The translations under genes and the position numbers were made by a program. A stretch of DNA of 64,000 nt from Pseudomonadota bacterium. Its GTDB lineage: Bacteria; Myxococcota_A; Polyangia; Polyangiales; Polyangiaceae. Positions 32,542-41,064 of the stretch are shown piece after piece. The notes under the pieces are model-generated. The model was not told the origin of the DNA. It ran no database searches and was given only the letters and a program-made list of their open reading frames with translations. The stretch lies in assembly GCA_023431345.1 (NCBI GenBank), contig JAEYWK010000194.1:1-64000 (forward strand), given 5' to 3'. Numbering within the stretch: position 1 is the stretch's first letter; every line of letters starts with the position of its first letter.

Positions 32542-32610
32542 TCCCCGAACAAAGCGCGACCTCGGCGCACGAGTCAAGCCGCAGGGCCCGCTCTCGGCTA
32601 CGCTTGCGCC

Positions 32611-34041
32611 GTGCTGCTCTCTCGACCCGACGTCCCCCGCCCCTCGCAGTTCGCTCGCGACAAGGCCAGGAGCCTGCTCGATCAGCGCCTCGGACCATCG
32701 AAGGTTTTGACCGGTCGAGACGCGTGTGAGCGATTCGTGCGTGACGAATCCGAGGCCGAGGGCGAGCTGCCCGACGCGGTCGTGCTGGCGGCGAGCGCGG
32801 AAGACATCCTCACCGCCCTCGCCGTCGCGCGCGAGGCCGAGGTGCCGCTCACGCCGCGCGCGGGCGGCACGGGGCGCACTGGCGGAGCCGTACCGATGGC
32901 GGGCGGCATCGTGCTCGCGACGAGCGGCATGAACGGCATCGTCGAGATCGACCGCAAGGAAGGCGTGGCCGTCGTGGAGCCGGGCGTGGTCTTGGCAGAT
33001 CTCCACGACGCGGTGGAGGCCGAGGGCTGGTTCTATCCGCCCGATCCCAACTCGCTCAGGTCCTGCGCCATCGGCGGGAACGTGGCCGAGAACGCGGGCG
33101 GGCCGCGGGCTTTCAAGTACGGCGTGACGCGCGACTACGTGCTCGGCGTCGAAGCGCTGCTGATCGGCGGCCAGCGCATCCAAGCCGGACGCCGCACCAT
33201 CAAGGGCGTTACGGGCTACGACGTCACGGGTTTGCTCGTCGGCAGTGAAGGCACGCTGGCCGTGTTCGGAAAGACCACGCTCCAGCTCATCCCGAAGCCG
33301 CCGAGCGTCATGACCCTGCTCACGCTGTTCCGAGACGTCACGCAAGCCGGCCAGGCGGTGCAAGCCATCATTTCCGCCGGCATCTCGCCGCGCTGCATCG
33401 AGCTGCTCGATGCCTCCACGCTCGAGGCGATGCGCCTCGCCGGCAACGCCATCAACCCCGCGGCGGGGGCGATGCTGCTCATGGAAGTCGACGGGGACGA
33501 AGCTTCCGTGGAGCGCCAGGCCGAGCGCATCTCCGGCGTGTGTGACGACGTGAAGGCGCTCGAGGTGCTGGTCGCCCAGGACGCCGCGCAGCGCGAGCGG
33601 CTGTGGTCGGCGCGACGTGAGATGAGCCACGCGGTGCGCAAGCTCACGAAGCGCAAGCTGAGCGAAGACGTGGTGGTGCCGCGCCAGCAAATCGGCGCGC
33701 TGCTCGACTTCGTGAGGGAGATCAGCGAGCGCACCGGCATTCGGACCCTCACCTACGGGCACGCTGGCGACGGCAACCTGCACTGCAATTTCCTGTGGAA
33801 CGAAGAGCACGAAATGCCGGCGGTAGAGCAGGCGATCACCATGCTGTTCGAGCGGGTGATCGCCTTGCGCGGCACGCTCAGCGGCGAGCACGGCATCGGG
33901 GTCTTGAAGGCTCCGTACCTGCCGCTCGAGCAATCCGCCGAGCTCATCGCGCTGCAGAAAGACCTGAAGCGCGTGTTCGACCCGGCCGGCCTGCTGAACC
34001 CGGGCAAGATTTTTCCCCCCGCCGGGCACCGCGCCTGCTGA
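32611..34041 (+). CDS. FAD-linked oxidase, GlcD/D-lactate dehydrogenase type
   Basis: 476 aa from GTG 32611. The FAD_binding_4 domain (PRAGGTGRTGGAVPMAGGIV; CAIGGNVAENAGGPRAFKYG; TGLLVGSEGTLAV) is followed by the FAD-oxidase C-terminal domain (TYGHAGDGNLHCN; LRGTLSGEHGIGV), closing with FDPAGLLNPGKIFP. This is the glycolate-oxidase/D-lactate dehydrogenase group, which oxidises 2-hydroxyacids and passes electrons on. GlcE/GlcF partners are not adjacent, so it may act alone. It is divergent from the lipoprotein at 32541. Confidence 0.93.
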   Translation: MLLSRPDVPRPSQFARDKARSLLDQRLGPSKVLTGRDACERFVRDESEAEGELPDAVVLAASAEDILTALAVAREAEVPLTPRAGGTGRTGGAVPMAGGIVLATSGMNGIVEIDRKEGVAVVEPGVVLADLHDAVEAEGWFYPPDPNSLRSCAIGGNVAENAGGPRAFKYGVTRDYVLGVEALLIGGQRIQAGRRTIKGVTGYDVTGLLVGSEGTLAVFGKTTLQLIPKPPSVMTLLTLFRDVTQAGQAVQAIISAGISPRCIELLDASTLEAMRLAGNAINPAAGAMLLMEVDGDEASVERQAERISGVCDDVKALEVLVAQDAAQRERLWSARREMSHAVRKLTKRKLSEDVVVPRQQIGALLDFVREISERTGIRTLTYGHAGDGNLHCNFLWNEEHEMPAVEQAITMLFERVIALRGTLSGEHGIGVLKAPYLPLEQSAELIALQKDLKRVFDPAGLLNPGKIFPPAGHRAC

Positions 34042-34063
34042 GCGCGCGTCGAGGACGAAGGCA

Positions 34064-34951
34064 ATGGTCGCTCGACCGCTCTGGGCTCCTCGCACCGGCG
34101 GCGCCCTGTGGCTCGCGGCAGCGCTGGCTGTCGCTGCGGGCTGCGAGCCCAAGCTCGTCGTCGGCACGCTCGGCGTCACCTGCGAGCTGCCCGCGCGGTT
34201 CACGACGAGCGTCGGAGGCGAAGGAGGCGCCGGCAGCGAAGGAGGCGGAGGCAGCGAAGGAGGCGCCGGCAGCGAGCGAAATCGCAGGCCCATCCCTACG
34301 GATCCGTTGCCACCGACGTGGAGCACCGGCTTCGAAGACGGCTTTTGCGACTACGCGGCCGTGAAGGGCTATTGCTACGTCTCACGCAACGCTGGCTACG
34401 ACGTCGTCACCTCGCCGGTGCGCTCCGGCAACTACGCGGTCGCCTACACGCTCGCCACCGACGACGTCCCGACCGGCAATCAAAGCCGCTGCGCGCTCGG
34501 CGGTGAGCTACCGGTAGAAGCCAGCTACGGCGCCTACTTCTTCATCCCGCAAGCGCCCAGCGCCGTCTACAACTGGAACCTCATCCACTTCCGTGGCGTC
34601 GACGCGGATGGCTCTCACGGGCTGTGGGACGTGTCTCTGGCCGTTCAGGACGACGGGGCGCTCCGCGTCGTCGTCTACGATCACCTGCGCGCACAGCTCC
34701 GCACCACGAGCCGCGCGCCCAGAGTGCCGCTGAGCGCGTGGTTCAAGCTGGAGGTCGTCTTGAAGCGCGCCGCGGACGAGACGGGAGCGTTCACCGTCTA
34801 CCAAGACGACCAAGTCGTGTTCGAGCTCACCGACATCGTCACCGACGACACGAGGTTCGGCGAGTGGTACCTCGGTAACCTCGCTGGCTCGCTCACGCCG
34901 AACCAGTCCACCATTTACGTGGACGACGTGTTCTTGCATCAATTGCCGTAA
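34064..34951 (+). CDS. Lipoprotein with concanavalin-like (polysaccharide lyase-like) domain
   Basis: 295 aa. Lipobox AVAAGC (Cys27), then a Gly/Ser/Glu tandem repeat (about 50-70), then a beta-sandwich region with RSGNYAVAYTLATDDVPTGN, YGAYFFIPQAPSAVYNWNLI, LWDVSLAVQDDGALRVVVYD, FKLEVVLKRAADETGAFTVY and TIYVDDVFL. This resembles jelly-roll polysaccharide lyases of the glucuronan/heparin-lyase-like fold. The resemblance is structural, and no catalytic residue can be assigned. It is surface-exposed. The start is 22 bases after the GlcD gene. Confidence 0.65.
   Translation: MVARPLWAPRTGGALWLAAALAVAAGCEPKLVVGTLGVTCELPARFTTSVGGEGGAGSEGGGGSEGGAGSERNRRPIPTDPLPPTWSTGFEDGFCDYAAVKGYCYVSRNAGYDVVTSPVRSGNYAVAYTLATDDVPTGNQSRCALGGELPVEASYGAYFFIPQAPSAVYNWNLIHFRGVDADGSHGLWDVSLAVQDDGALRVVVYDHLRAQLRTTSRAPRVPLSAWFKLEVVLKRAADETGAFTVYQDDQVVFELTDIVTDDTRFGEWYLGNLAGSLTPNQSTIYVDDVFLHQLP
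34214..34267 (+). repeat. 18-bp tandem repeat inside lipoprotein gene (GSEGGA)
   Basis: GGCAGCGAAGGAGGCGCC-like units occur at 34214-34231, 34232-34249 and 34250-34267, encoding GSEGGA/G linkers. It could expand or contract by slippage and vary the linker length. Confidence 0.85.
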
Positions 34952-34968
34952 AGGCGCGCGAGCTCTGC

Positions 34969-36006
34969 CTACTTGAGCTCGTAGACCTCGACCGTATCCT
35001 CGGTGAAGCGGGGCACCAGCAGCCGCTTACGCTTCGAGTCGTAGCCGATGTCGGCCACGCCCTTGACCTTGGTGAGGAGCGGCGTGAACGCGCCTCCCAG
35101 CGGTCCGCGGTATACCGTCTCCGTCTTCCAGCTGGAAACGATCAGGCTGTCGTCTATCACCACCAGGCCATCGAGCTGACCGCCGGGGACCTTCGTGACT
35201 AGGTCGCGCGTGCCTTTGTCGGTCAACCAGTAGACCTCGTCACCCTTGATGGTAGTGGCCAAGAGCATGTTGCCGCGGCCGATCGCGAGCCCATTGGGCC
35301 CGCCCAGCTCGGCGCCCTTCGCGAAGACCTTCACCTTACCGGCCTTGTCGATGAAGTAAACTTGGTCGGAGCCGGCCGGCTCCGGCCCCATCACACCGAA
35401 CTGCACCGCCGAGTCCGACACGTAGGCGCCGCCGTCCGGGGCGGCCACGATGTCGTTGGCGAACGTCGCGCCCGGCAGCTCGATGTCGCCCTTGAACCTG
35501 GCCGACTTCAGGTCGAAGCGACGGACGAGCGTGATGTCCGTCACCCACAGCTCACTGCCGACGATGGCGAGCCCTTTGGGGGCGTCGAGCTTCACGCGGT
35601 TCACGCCGCCTGCAATGAGCTTCGGGTTGGTCACGCGCCCGTCGGGCGAGAGCTCGAGGATGTAGCCGTTGGAGTCGACCTCGCTCGGCTTACCGTTGAT
35701 GTTCGAGACCAGGTAGCGATCCGCGGCCGCGTCGTACAGCACGCTCTCTGGCGTCGCGAACGCGCCCGTGAACTTGATGACGGGCTCGATGGAAGGCTCC
35801 GCCGACGCTGGGACCGCGGCCGCTCGCTGCTCGACGAGCGGATCGGGCGGCGGCGTGCTGATGGTGGGCCGTAGCTCCACTTCTTTGACGGGGGCGGCCG
35901 GCTCGATGACCTCGGGCGGCGGCTGCAGCGGTTGTAGCCGCGTACACGCGAGCAGCGTGAGCGGGCCGAGGATCGAGAGCGCGGGTCCACGGGTCGGTAA
36001 GCTCAT
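34969..36006 (-). CDS. SMP-30/gluconolactonase-like lipoprotein
   Basis: 345 aa from ATG 36006 (MSLPTRGPALSILGPLTLLA, lipobox LTLLAC). After a Pro/Glu linker comes a six-bladed propeller: ATPESVLYDAAADRYLVSNI, KGLAIVGSELWVTDI, ANDIVAAPDGGAYVSDSAVQ, GGPNGLAIGRGNMLLATTIK, GQLDGLVVIDDSLIVSSWKT. The SMP-30 type Ca/Zn lactonase fold is suggested by ESVLYDxxxxRYLVSNI and PNGLAI. Catalytic ligands are not all confirmed, so lactonase activity is uncertain. It is secreted to the outer membrane. It is convergent with the preceding lipoprotein (17-base gap). Confidence 0.78.
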   Translation of the reverse strand: MSLPTRGPALSILGPLTLLACTRLQPLQPPPEVIEPAAPVKEVELRPTISTPPPDPLVEQRAAAVPASAEPSIEPVIKFTGAFATPESVLYDAAADRYLVSNINGKPSEVDSNGYILELSPDGRVTNPKLIAGGVNRVKLDAPKGLAIVGSELWVTDITLVRRFDLKSARFKGDIELPGATFANDIVAAPDGGAYVSDSAVQFGVMGPEPAGSDQVYFIDKAGKVKVFAKGAELGGPNGLAIGRGNMLLATTIKGDEVYWLTDKGTRDLVTKVPGGQLDGLVVIDDSLIVSSWKTETVYRGPLGGAFTPLLTKVKGVADIGYDSKRKRLLVPRFTEDTVEVYELK

Positions 36007-36300
36007 CTCCCGGGCTTTGCAATTCGCAAGCCGCACGCCCGGCTACGAATGCCGTACGGCGTGCGAGGCACGGCTCGCGGGCAGCGGAGCAAAGGGTCTC
36101 AGCGTGTCAATCCTGCGAGGGCGGCCGCGCTCCGGCAGGCCGTGGACCGGCCGTGACGGGAGGCGCGCGCGTCGGTCCGAGCGACGGCGAGCACTCGCGC
36201 GAACAGCGCCGTACGCGGGGATTTCGAGGCCGACCCGCGGTCTCCGCGCGAGCCTGCGACGACGATCGACTTCACGATTCGCGGGCCTTAAGCTGATGAG
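36007..36300. other. Intergenic region without recognisable element
   Basis: 294 bases between two divergent genes. It is GC-rich with scattered CG-palindromes (CGTACGGCGTGCG near 36053). No promoter or hairpin could be assigned with confidence; it must hold promoters for both genes. Confidence 0.4.
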
Positions 36301-37017
36301 ATGCGCGGGCATCGCCGCTTGACCTTCCTCGGTCCGGGTAGCCCCCTGTCGTTTCCGGATCCGCGCGAGTCCGACGACGAGGGGCTGCTGGCGGTGGGCG
36401 GTGATCTATCACCGGCGCGGCTGTTGTTCGCGTACGAGTCAGGCGTCTTCCCTTGGTACAGCGCGGGAGTGCCCCCGCTGTGGTGGAGCCCCAATCCGCG
36501 CGCGCTGATGACGCGCGCCCGTTTGCACGTGTCGCGCTCGCTGCGAAGGACGCTGCGTCGCGCCCCTTTCGAGGTCACGTTCGACCGCGCGTTCGAAGAC
36601 GTGATTCGAGCTTGCGCGTCCAACCGCGAGGGGGGGACCTGGATCCTGCCGGAAATGATGCTCGCCTACAATCAGCTCCACCGGCTCGGTCACGCGCACA
36701 GCTTCGAGGTCTGGCAAGCCGGTAAGCTCGTGGGAGGCCTGTACGGCGTCCGGCGCGGCGGGCTGTTCGCCGCCGAGAGCATGTTTCACAGCGTCACGAA
36801 CGCCAGCAAGGTCGCGCTCGCGGTCGGCATCGACAGCACGTTCCGCGCCGGCATCGAGGTCTTCGACGTGCAGTTCGTGACCGAGCATTTGGCGTCGCTG
36901 GGCGCGTTCGAGGTCTCGCGCGACGAGTACCTGGCCGAGGTGGCCCGCGTGGCGCGGCGAGAGGTTGCGCCCGCCCGCATCGCCGCCGCGCTCGATGGCT
37001 GGCGCGAGCGCTTCTAG
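36301..37017 (+). CDS. aat: Leucyl/phenylalanyl-tRNA-protein transferase
   Basis: 238 aa, standard length. DEGLLAVGGDLSPARLLFAY and GVFPWYSAGVPPLWWSPNPR are diagnostic of Aat, with NREGGTWILPEMMLAYNQLH and GLYGVRRGGLFAAESMF. It transfers Leu or Phe from tRNA to N-terminal Arg/Lys of proteins, marking them for ClpSAP degradation (N-end rule). No clp genes are in the window. The following lipoprotein gene starts 14 bases downstream, so they may share a transcript. Confidence 0.96.
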   Translation: MRGHRRLTFLGPGSPLSFPDPRESDDEGLLAVGGDLSPARLLFAYESGVFPWYSAGVPPLWWSPNPRALMTRARLHVSRSLRRTLRRAPFEVTFDRAFEDVIRACASNREGGTWILPEMMLAYNQLHRLGHAHSFEVWQAGKLVGGLYGVRRGGLFAAESMFHSVTNASKVALAVGIDSTFRAGIEVFDVQFVTEHLASLGAFEVSRDEYLAEVARVARREVAPARIAAALDGWRERF

Positions 37018-37031
37018 GCTAAACGTCGAGC

Positions 37032-38015
37032 ATGCGCCTCGCTCGCTTCGCCGCGGTCGTCACCACCGCTTGCGCCGCGTCCCCCGCTCCCCCCGTCGAG
37101 CCCGCCAGTGCGCCCGCTTTGCCGCCAACGACGACCATCCATCCCGCTGCCAGCCGCAGCCCGTTTCCCTGCCCCAGCCGGCCACAGCCGATCGCCCAAG
37201 TGCTCGAGCCGAGCTTGGACGAGCTCTCCGGCATCGTGGAGAGCCACGGGCAGCCGGGCGTCTTCTTCGTTCACAACGACTCGGGAGACTCCCCGCGCTT
37301 CTTCGCCATCGATCTCGAGGGGAGGCTGCTGGCTATCTTCACGCTGCCGTCGGTGCCGCTGCTCCTCGACGCCGAAGACATCGCGGTAGGTCCTGGCCCC
37401 GGCGGTCAGCGCTACGTTTACCTGGGCGACACTGGAAACAACTTCGCTTCCATGGGTCTCGGTATCCCGCGCCGGAAGGCGGTCTTGTATCGCATCCCCG
37501 AGCCCAACGTGCGGCCCGGACCGCGCTCGCGCGAGGTGCCACTCGAAGACGTCACCCCCATCGTCTTCACGTTCCCGGAGGGGGCTCGCGATGTCGAGGC
37601 GTTCGTCATCGATCCGATCGCTGGCGACGCGCTTTTGATCAGCAGGCAACGCGACGGGCGCTCGCAGCTGCTCACCGCGACCGCGGCGCAGCTCGCGCAA
37701 GGCGGCGGCGAGCTACAGCTGGCGGGCCGCCTCGTCTTCGGCAAGCCGCCTCTCGACGGGAGCCCCATGCCTACCTCGGCCGACATCTCGGCTGACGGCT
37801 CGCGCGTCGTGGTGCGCACCTACTCGTCGGTCTTCGCCTTCGACCGTCGATCCGACGAGTCGCTCGTCAGCGCGCTGTCGCGGCCTCCGCGCCACCTGGC
37901 GTCGCCCGATGAGGGGCAGGGCGAGGCGATAGCGCTCACGGACGCAGGCCGGGCCTTCGTCACCATCGCGGAAGGCAGGCGACCGCGAATCTGGTGCGGA
38001 GCCTGGCAGAATTAG
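37032..38015 (+). CDS. Lipoprotein, propeller-like, unknown function
   Basis: 327 aa with lipobox VVTTAC (Cys14) and a Pro-rich linker. The body is a beta-rich propeller: LDELSGIVESHGQPGVFFVH, NDSGDSPRFFAIDLEGRLLA, DAEDIAVGPGPGGQRYVYLG, DVEAFVIDPIAGDALLISRQ, ADISADGSRVVVRTYSSVFA. DTGNNFASMGLGIPR and NDSGDSP are candidate loop motifs. No catalytic motif was recognised. It is co-oriented with aat, 14 bases downstream. The stop is followed by an unusually AT-rich promoter region for cysD. Confidence 0.75.
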   Translation: MRLARFAAVVTTACAASPAPPVEPASAPALPPTTTIHPAASRSPFPCPSRPQPIAQVLEPSLDELSGIVESHGQPGVFFVHNDSGDSPRFFAIDLEGRLLAIFTLPSVPLLLDAEDIAVGPGPGGQRYVYLGDTGNNFASMGLGIPRRKAVLYRIPEPNVRPGPRSREVPLEDVTPIVFTFPEGARDVEAFVIDPIAGDALLISRQRDGRSQLLTATAAQLAQGGGELQLAGRLVFGKPPLDGSPMPTSADISADGSRVVVRTYSSVFAFDRRSDESLVSALSRPPRHLASPDEGQGEAIALTDAGRAFVTIAEGRRPRIWCGAWQN

Positions 38016-38094
38016 CTTATTCACCAATAATATCAATAATTTAAATGATTCCCCTTAATCCCGATTGTATTGGTGCTAAATCCCCCCCGCTCCC
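38016..38094 (+). promoter_or_regulatory. AT-rich cysD leader with inverted repeat
   Basis: 79 bases, markedly AT-rich. CACCAATA (38022-38029) and TATTGGTG (38068-38075) are perfect 8-base inverted arms about 38 bases apart. It contains possible promoter elements (AATAATTTAAATGATT), but no single -10/-35 pair is certain. It is likely the promoter and operator region of the sulfate-activation operon. Confidence 0.65.
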
Positions 38095-39045
38095 ATGCAG
38101 GTCGCCCCTTCCGTCAAGACTCATGAGCCCGCCGAAGCGGTCGAGCTCCGGCTCAGCCACCTGCGCCAGCTCGAGGCCGAAAGCATCCACATCCTGCGCG
38201 AGGTCGCCTCCGAGTTCGACAACCCGGTGATGCTGTACTCGATCGGCAAAGACTCCGCCGTGATGACGCACTTGGCTCGCAAGGCGTTTTACCCCGGCAA
38301 GCTGCCGTTCCCGCTGCTCCACATCGACACGACCTGGAAGTTCAAAGAGATGATCGCGTTCCGCGATCGCTTCACGAAGGAGCACAACCTCGATCTGCTC
38401 GTTCACACCAACCAGCAGGGCGTCGCCGACGGCATCAACCCGTTCGACCACGGGAGCAACAAGTACACGCAGATCATGAAGACGCAGGCGCTCTTGCAGG
38501 CGCTGGCGTCGGGCGGCTACGACGCGGCTTTCGGCGGCGCTCGGCGCGACGAAGAGAAGTCACGCGCCAAAGAGCGCATCTACTCGTTCCGCGATCGCTA
38601 CGGGCAATGGGACCCGAAGAACCAGCGTCCCGAGCTGTGGAACCTCTACAACGGCAAGCTCACCAAGGGTGAGAGCATCCGCGCCTTCCCGCTGTCGAAC
38701 TGGACCGAGCTCGACATCTGGCTCTACATCTACTTGGAGAAGATCCAGATCGTGCCGCTGTACTTCGCGGCGGAGCGCCCCGTGGTCGAGCGTAGCGGCA
38801 CGCTGCTCATGGTCGACGACGACCGCTTGCCCCTGAATCCCGGCGAGAAGCCGCGCATGGAGATGGTGCGCTTCCGCACGCTCGGCTGCTACCCGCTGAC
38901 GGGCGCGCTCAAATCGAACGCAGCCACGCTGCCCGACATCATCCGTGAAATGCTGCTGACCAAGTACTCCGAGCGCCAAGGCCGCCTCATCGACTTCGAC
39001 GAAGAAGGCTCGATGGAGACCAAGAAGCGCGAAGGCTACTTCTGA
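38095..39045 (+). CDS. cysD: Sulfate adenylyltransferase subunit 2 (ATP sulfurylase small subunit)
   Basis: 316 aa, close to family size. N-terminal PP-loop ATPase motif YSIGKDSAVMTHLA. RRDEEKSRAKERIYSFRD and FPLSNWTELDIWLYI, and the terminal STOP region TLPDIIREMLLTKYSERQGR, then RLIDFDEEGSMETKKREGYF, are hallmarks of CysD. It activates sulfate to APS with CysN (a GTPase). The start ATG 38095 follows an AT-rich leader. CysN follows after 141 bases. Cytoplasmic. Confidence 0.97.
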   Translation: MQVAPSVKTHEPAEAVELRLSHLRQLEAESIHILREVASEFDNPVMLYSIGKDSAVMTHLARKAFYPGKLPFPLLHIDTTWKFKEMIAFRDRFTKEHNLDLLVHTNQQGVADGINPFDHGSNKYTQIMKTQALLQALASGGYDAAFGGARRDEEKSRAKERIYSFRDRYGQWDPKNQRPELWNLYNGKLTKGESIRAFPLSNWTELDIWLYIYLEKIQIVPLYFAAERPVVERSGTLLMVDDDRLPLNPGEKPRMEMVRFRTLGCYPLTGALKSNAATLPDIIREMLLTKYSERQGRLIDFDEEGSMETKKREGYF

Positions 39046-39186
39046 TGCCGGGGACCCGAGCCGAGCCGGCGCGGACCCGGATCTTTTCACGAGAACATCA
39101 GAAGGCAGAAAGTTCTTAGGGTTGGCGCAGCGCACGTCGCGTTGGCACCCAACCCCGGGTCGTTTTGAGACCGTTTCCGAGCCGTC

Positions 39187-41064
39187 ATGAGTGAGCAAGA
39201 GCTAATCAGCAAAGACATCCTTGGTTACCTCGATCAGCACCAAAAGAAGGAGCTGCTGCGCTTCGTTTCGGTGGGGTCGGTGGATGATGGCAAGTCGACG
39301 CTGATCGGGCGTCTGCTGCACGACACGCACGGCATTTACGAAGACCAGCTGTCGGCGGTGAAGCGGGCGTCGGGCCGCGCCGGCATGGAGATCGATTTTT
39401 CGCTGTTCACGGACGGTTTGAAGGCCGAGCGCGAGCAGGGCATCACGATCGACGTCGCCTACCGCTACTTCTCGACCGCCAAGCGCAAGTTCATCATCGC
39501 GGATACGCCGGGGCACGTGCAGTACACGCGCAACATGGCGACGGGGGCGTCGACCGCGAACGTCGCCATCATCTTGATCGACGCGCGCCTGGGCGTGCTG
39601 CCGCAGTCGCGCCGCCACGCCTACATCGCGTCGCTGCTCGGCATCCCCCACATCGCGGTGTGCATCAACAAGATGGACCTGGTTGGCTATGGCCAGGAGC
39701 CGTTCGAGGCCATCAAGGCCGAGTTCGGCGCGTTTTGCCAGAAGCTCGGTTTCAAGGGCATCAAGTTCATCCCCATCAGCGCCAAGCTGGGCGACAACGT
39801 CGTGCACAAGAGCCCGAGCACGCCGTTTTACGCTGGCGGCACGCTGCTCGAGCACCTCGAGACGGTGCCGATCGCCAGCGACGTGAACCTGACCGACTTC
39901 CGCTTTCCGGTGCAGTACGTGATGCGCCCGGATCTGAACTACCGCGGCTTCTCGGGCACGGTCGCCTCCGGCATCGTCAAGAAGGGCGACACCTTGACGG
40001 TGCTGCCCTCGCGCAAGAGCAGCAAGGTCGTCGCCATCGACACCTTCGACGGCGAGCTGGAGCAAGCCCACGGCGGCCAGAGCGTCACCATCAAGCTCGC
40101 CGACGAGATCGACATCAGCCGCGGTGACATGTTGGTGCACGGCAGCAACCTGCCGCGCGTCGATCATCGCTTCGACGCGATGATGGTGTGGCTGAGCGAG
40201 CGCGCCCTGGACCGTCAAAAGAGCTACCTGCTCAAGCACACGACTCAGCTGGTGCGGGCGGAGGTCGAGGACGTCGCGTTCACGGTCGACCTCGAGACGC
40301 TCAAGCAGAGCGAGGCCACGCGCCTCGAGCTGAACGATATTGGCCGCGTCACCATCACCTGCCGTCGCCCCCTCTACTTCGATCCGTACAAGGACAACCG
40401 CGTCACCGGCGCGTTCATCCTCGTCGACTCTCTCAGCAACAACACCGTCGCCGCGGGCATGATCTTGCCCGACGCGCCGCAAAAAGAAGAGGAAGAGAGC
40501 CGGAGCCCGACGTCTCTGCGTCCTCGCTCCCAAGTGAGCCCCGACGAGCGCAGCGAACGTCTCGGCCAGAAGGGCGCCACCGTGTGGCTGACGGGGCTGC
40601 CCGCCTCCGGCAAGACGGCCATCGCGTTCGCGCTCGAGCGGCGCTTGTTCGACCAAAAGCGCCTGGCCTACGTGATCGATCCGGACGACGGCCTGTCGTT
40701 GGGCGTGCGACCCGACGGCTCGAGCCCCGCCCAAACCCCGGAGCTGGCGCGCCGCTGCACCGACGCCGGCATCATCCCCATCTTCGCCTACGCTTCGCCG
40801 CTGATCGCGGATCGCCTGGCGATTCGCGACGCCGTCGGCCCCGAGCGCTTCGTGGAGATCTACGTGAAGACCTCGCTCGACGTGCGCAAGAAGCGAGACC
40901 TGCGCGGCGTGTACGGCCCGGGCCACGTCCACCCCAGCGAGGAAGCTCCGAAAGAGCCCGACGCGGTCGTCAGCCTCGACGGCAGCGACCCCGAAGAGGC
41001 CGCGCAGGCCATTATCGCGGTGCTGGTGAAGCGGGGTCTGCTCCCGTCGAACTACGCCTTGTGA
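39187..41064 (+). CDS. cysNC: Sulfate adenylyltransferase subunit 1 fused to degenerate APS-kinase domain
   Basis: 625 aa. Residues 1-430 are CysN, an EF-Tu-like GTPase: GSVDDGKSTL (30-39), DTPGH (106-110) and NKMD (161-164), followed by two beta barrels. Residues about 460-625 resemble an APS kinase (CysC): Walker A GLPASGKT (470-477) is present, but the APS-binding motif LDGDNVRxGL is replaced by VIDPDDGLSLGVRPDG, and the LYKKARAG region is shortened. CysN activates sulfate with CysD. The fused kinase may be inactive or altered. A nucleosidase follows with a 4-base overlap. Confidence 0.93.
   Translation: MSEQELISKDILGYLDQHQKKELLRFVSVGSVDDGKSTLIGRLLHDTHGIYEDQLSAVKRASGRAGMEIDFSLFTDGLKAEREQGITIDVAYRYFSTAKRKFIIADTPGHVQYTRNMATGASTANVAIILIDARLGVLPQSRRHAYIASLLGIPHIAVCINKMDLVGYGQEPFEAIKAEFGAFCQKLGFKGIKFIPISAKLGDNVVHKSPSTPFYAGGTLLEHLETVPIASDVNLTDFRFPVQYVMRPDLNYRGFSGTVASGIVKKGDTLTVLPSRKSSKVVAIDTFDGELEQAHGGQSVTIKLADEIDISRGDMLVHGSNLPRVDHRFDAMMVWLSERALDRQKSYLLKHTTQLVRAEVEDVAFTVDLETLKQSEATRLELNDIGRVTITCRRPLYFDPYKDNRVTGAFILVDSLSNNTVAAGMILPDAPQKEEEESRSPTSLRPRSQVSPDERSERLGQKGATVWLTGLPASGKTAIAFALERRLFDQKRLAYVIDPDDGLSLGVRPDGSSPAQTPELARRCTDAGIIPIFAYASPLIADRLAIRDAVGPERFVEIYVKTSLDVRKKRDLRGVYGPGHVHPSEEAPKEPDAVVSLDGSDPEEAAQAIIAVLVKRGLLPSNYAL

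Noticed and set aside
32002..34326. Very long minus-strand open frame antisense to the GlcD gene
   Set aside because: High-GC shadow. Only the part from ATG 32541 downward has a signal peptide and lipoprotein composition; the rest is Arg/His/Glu-rich and mirrors the real gene on the plus strand.
39202..40932. 576-codon minus-strand frame antisense to cysNC
   Set aside because: No recognisable motif; antisense of a conserved gene.
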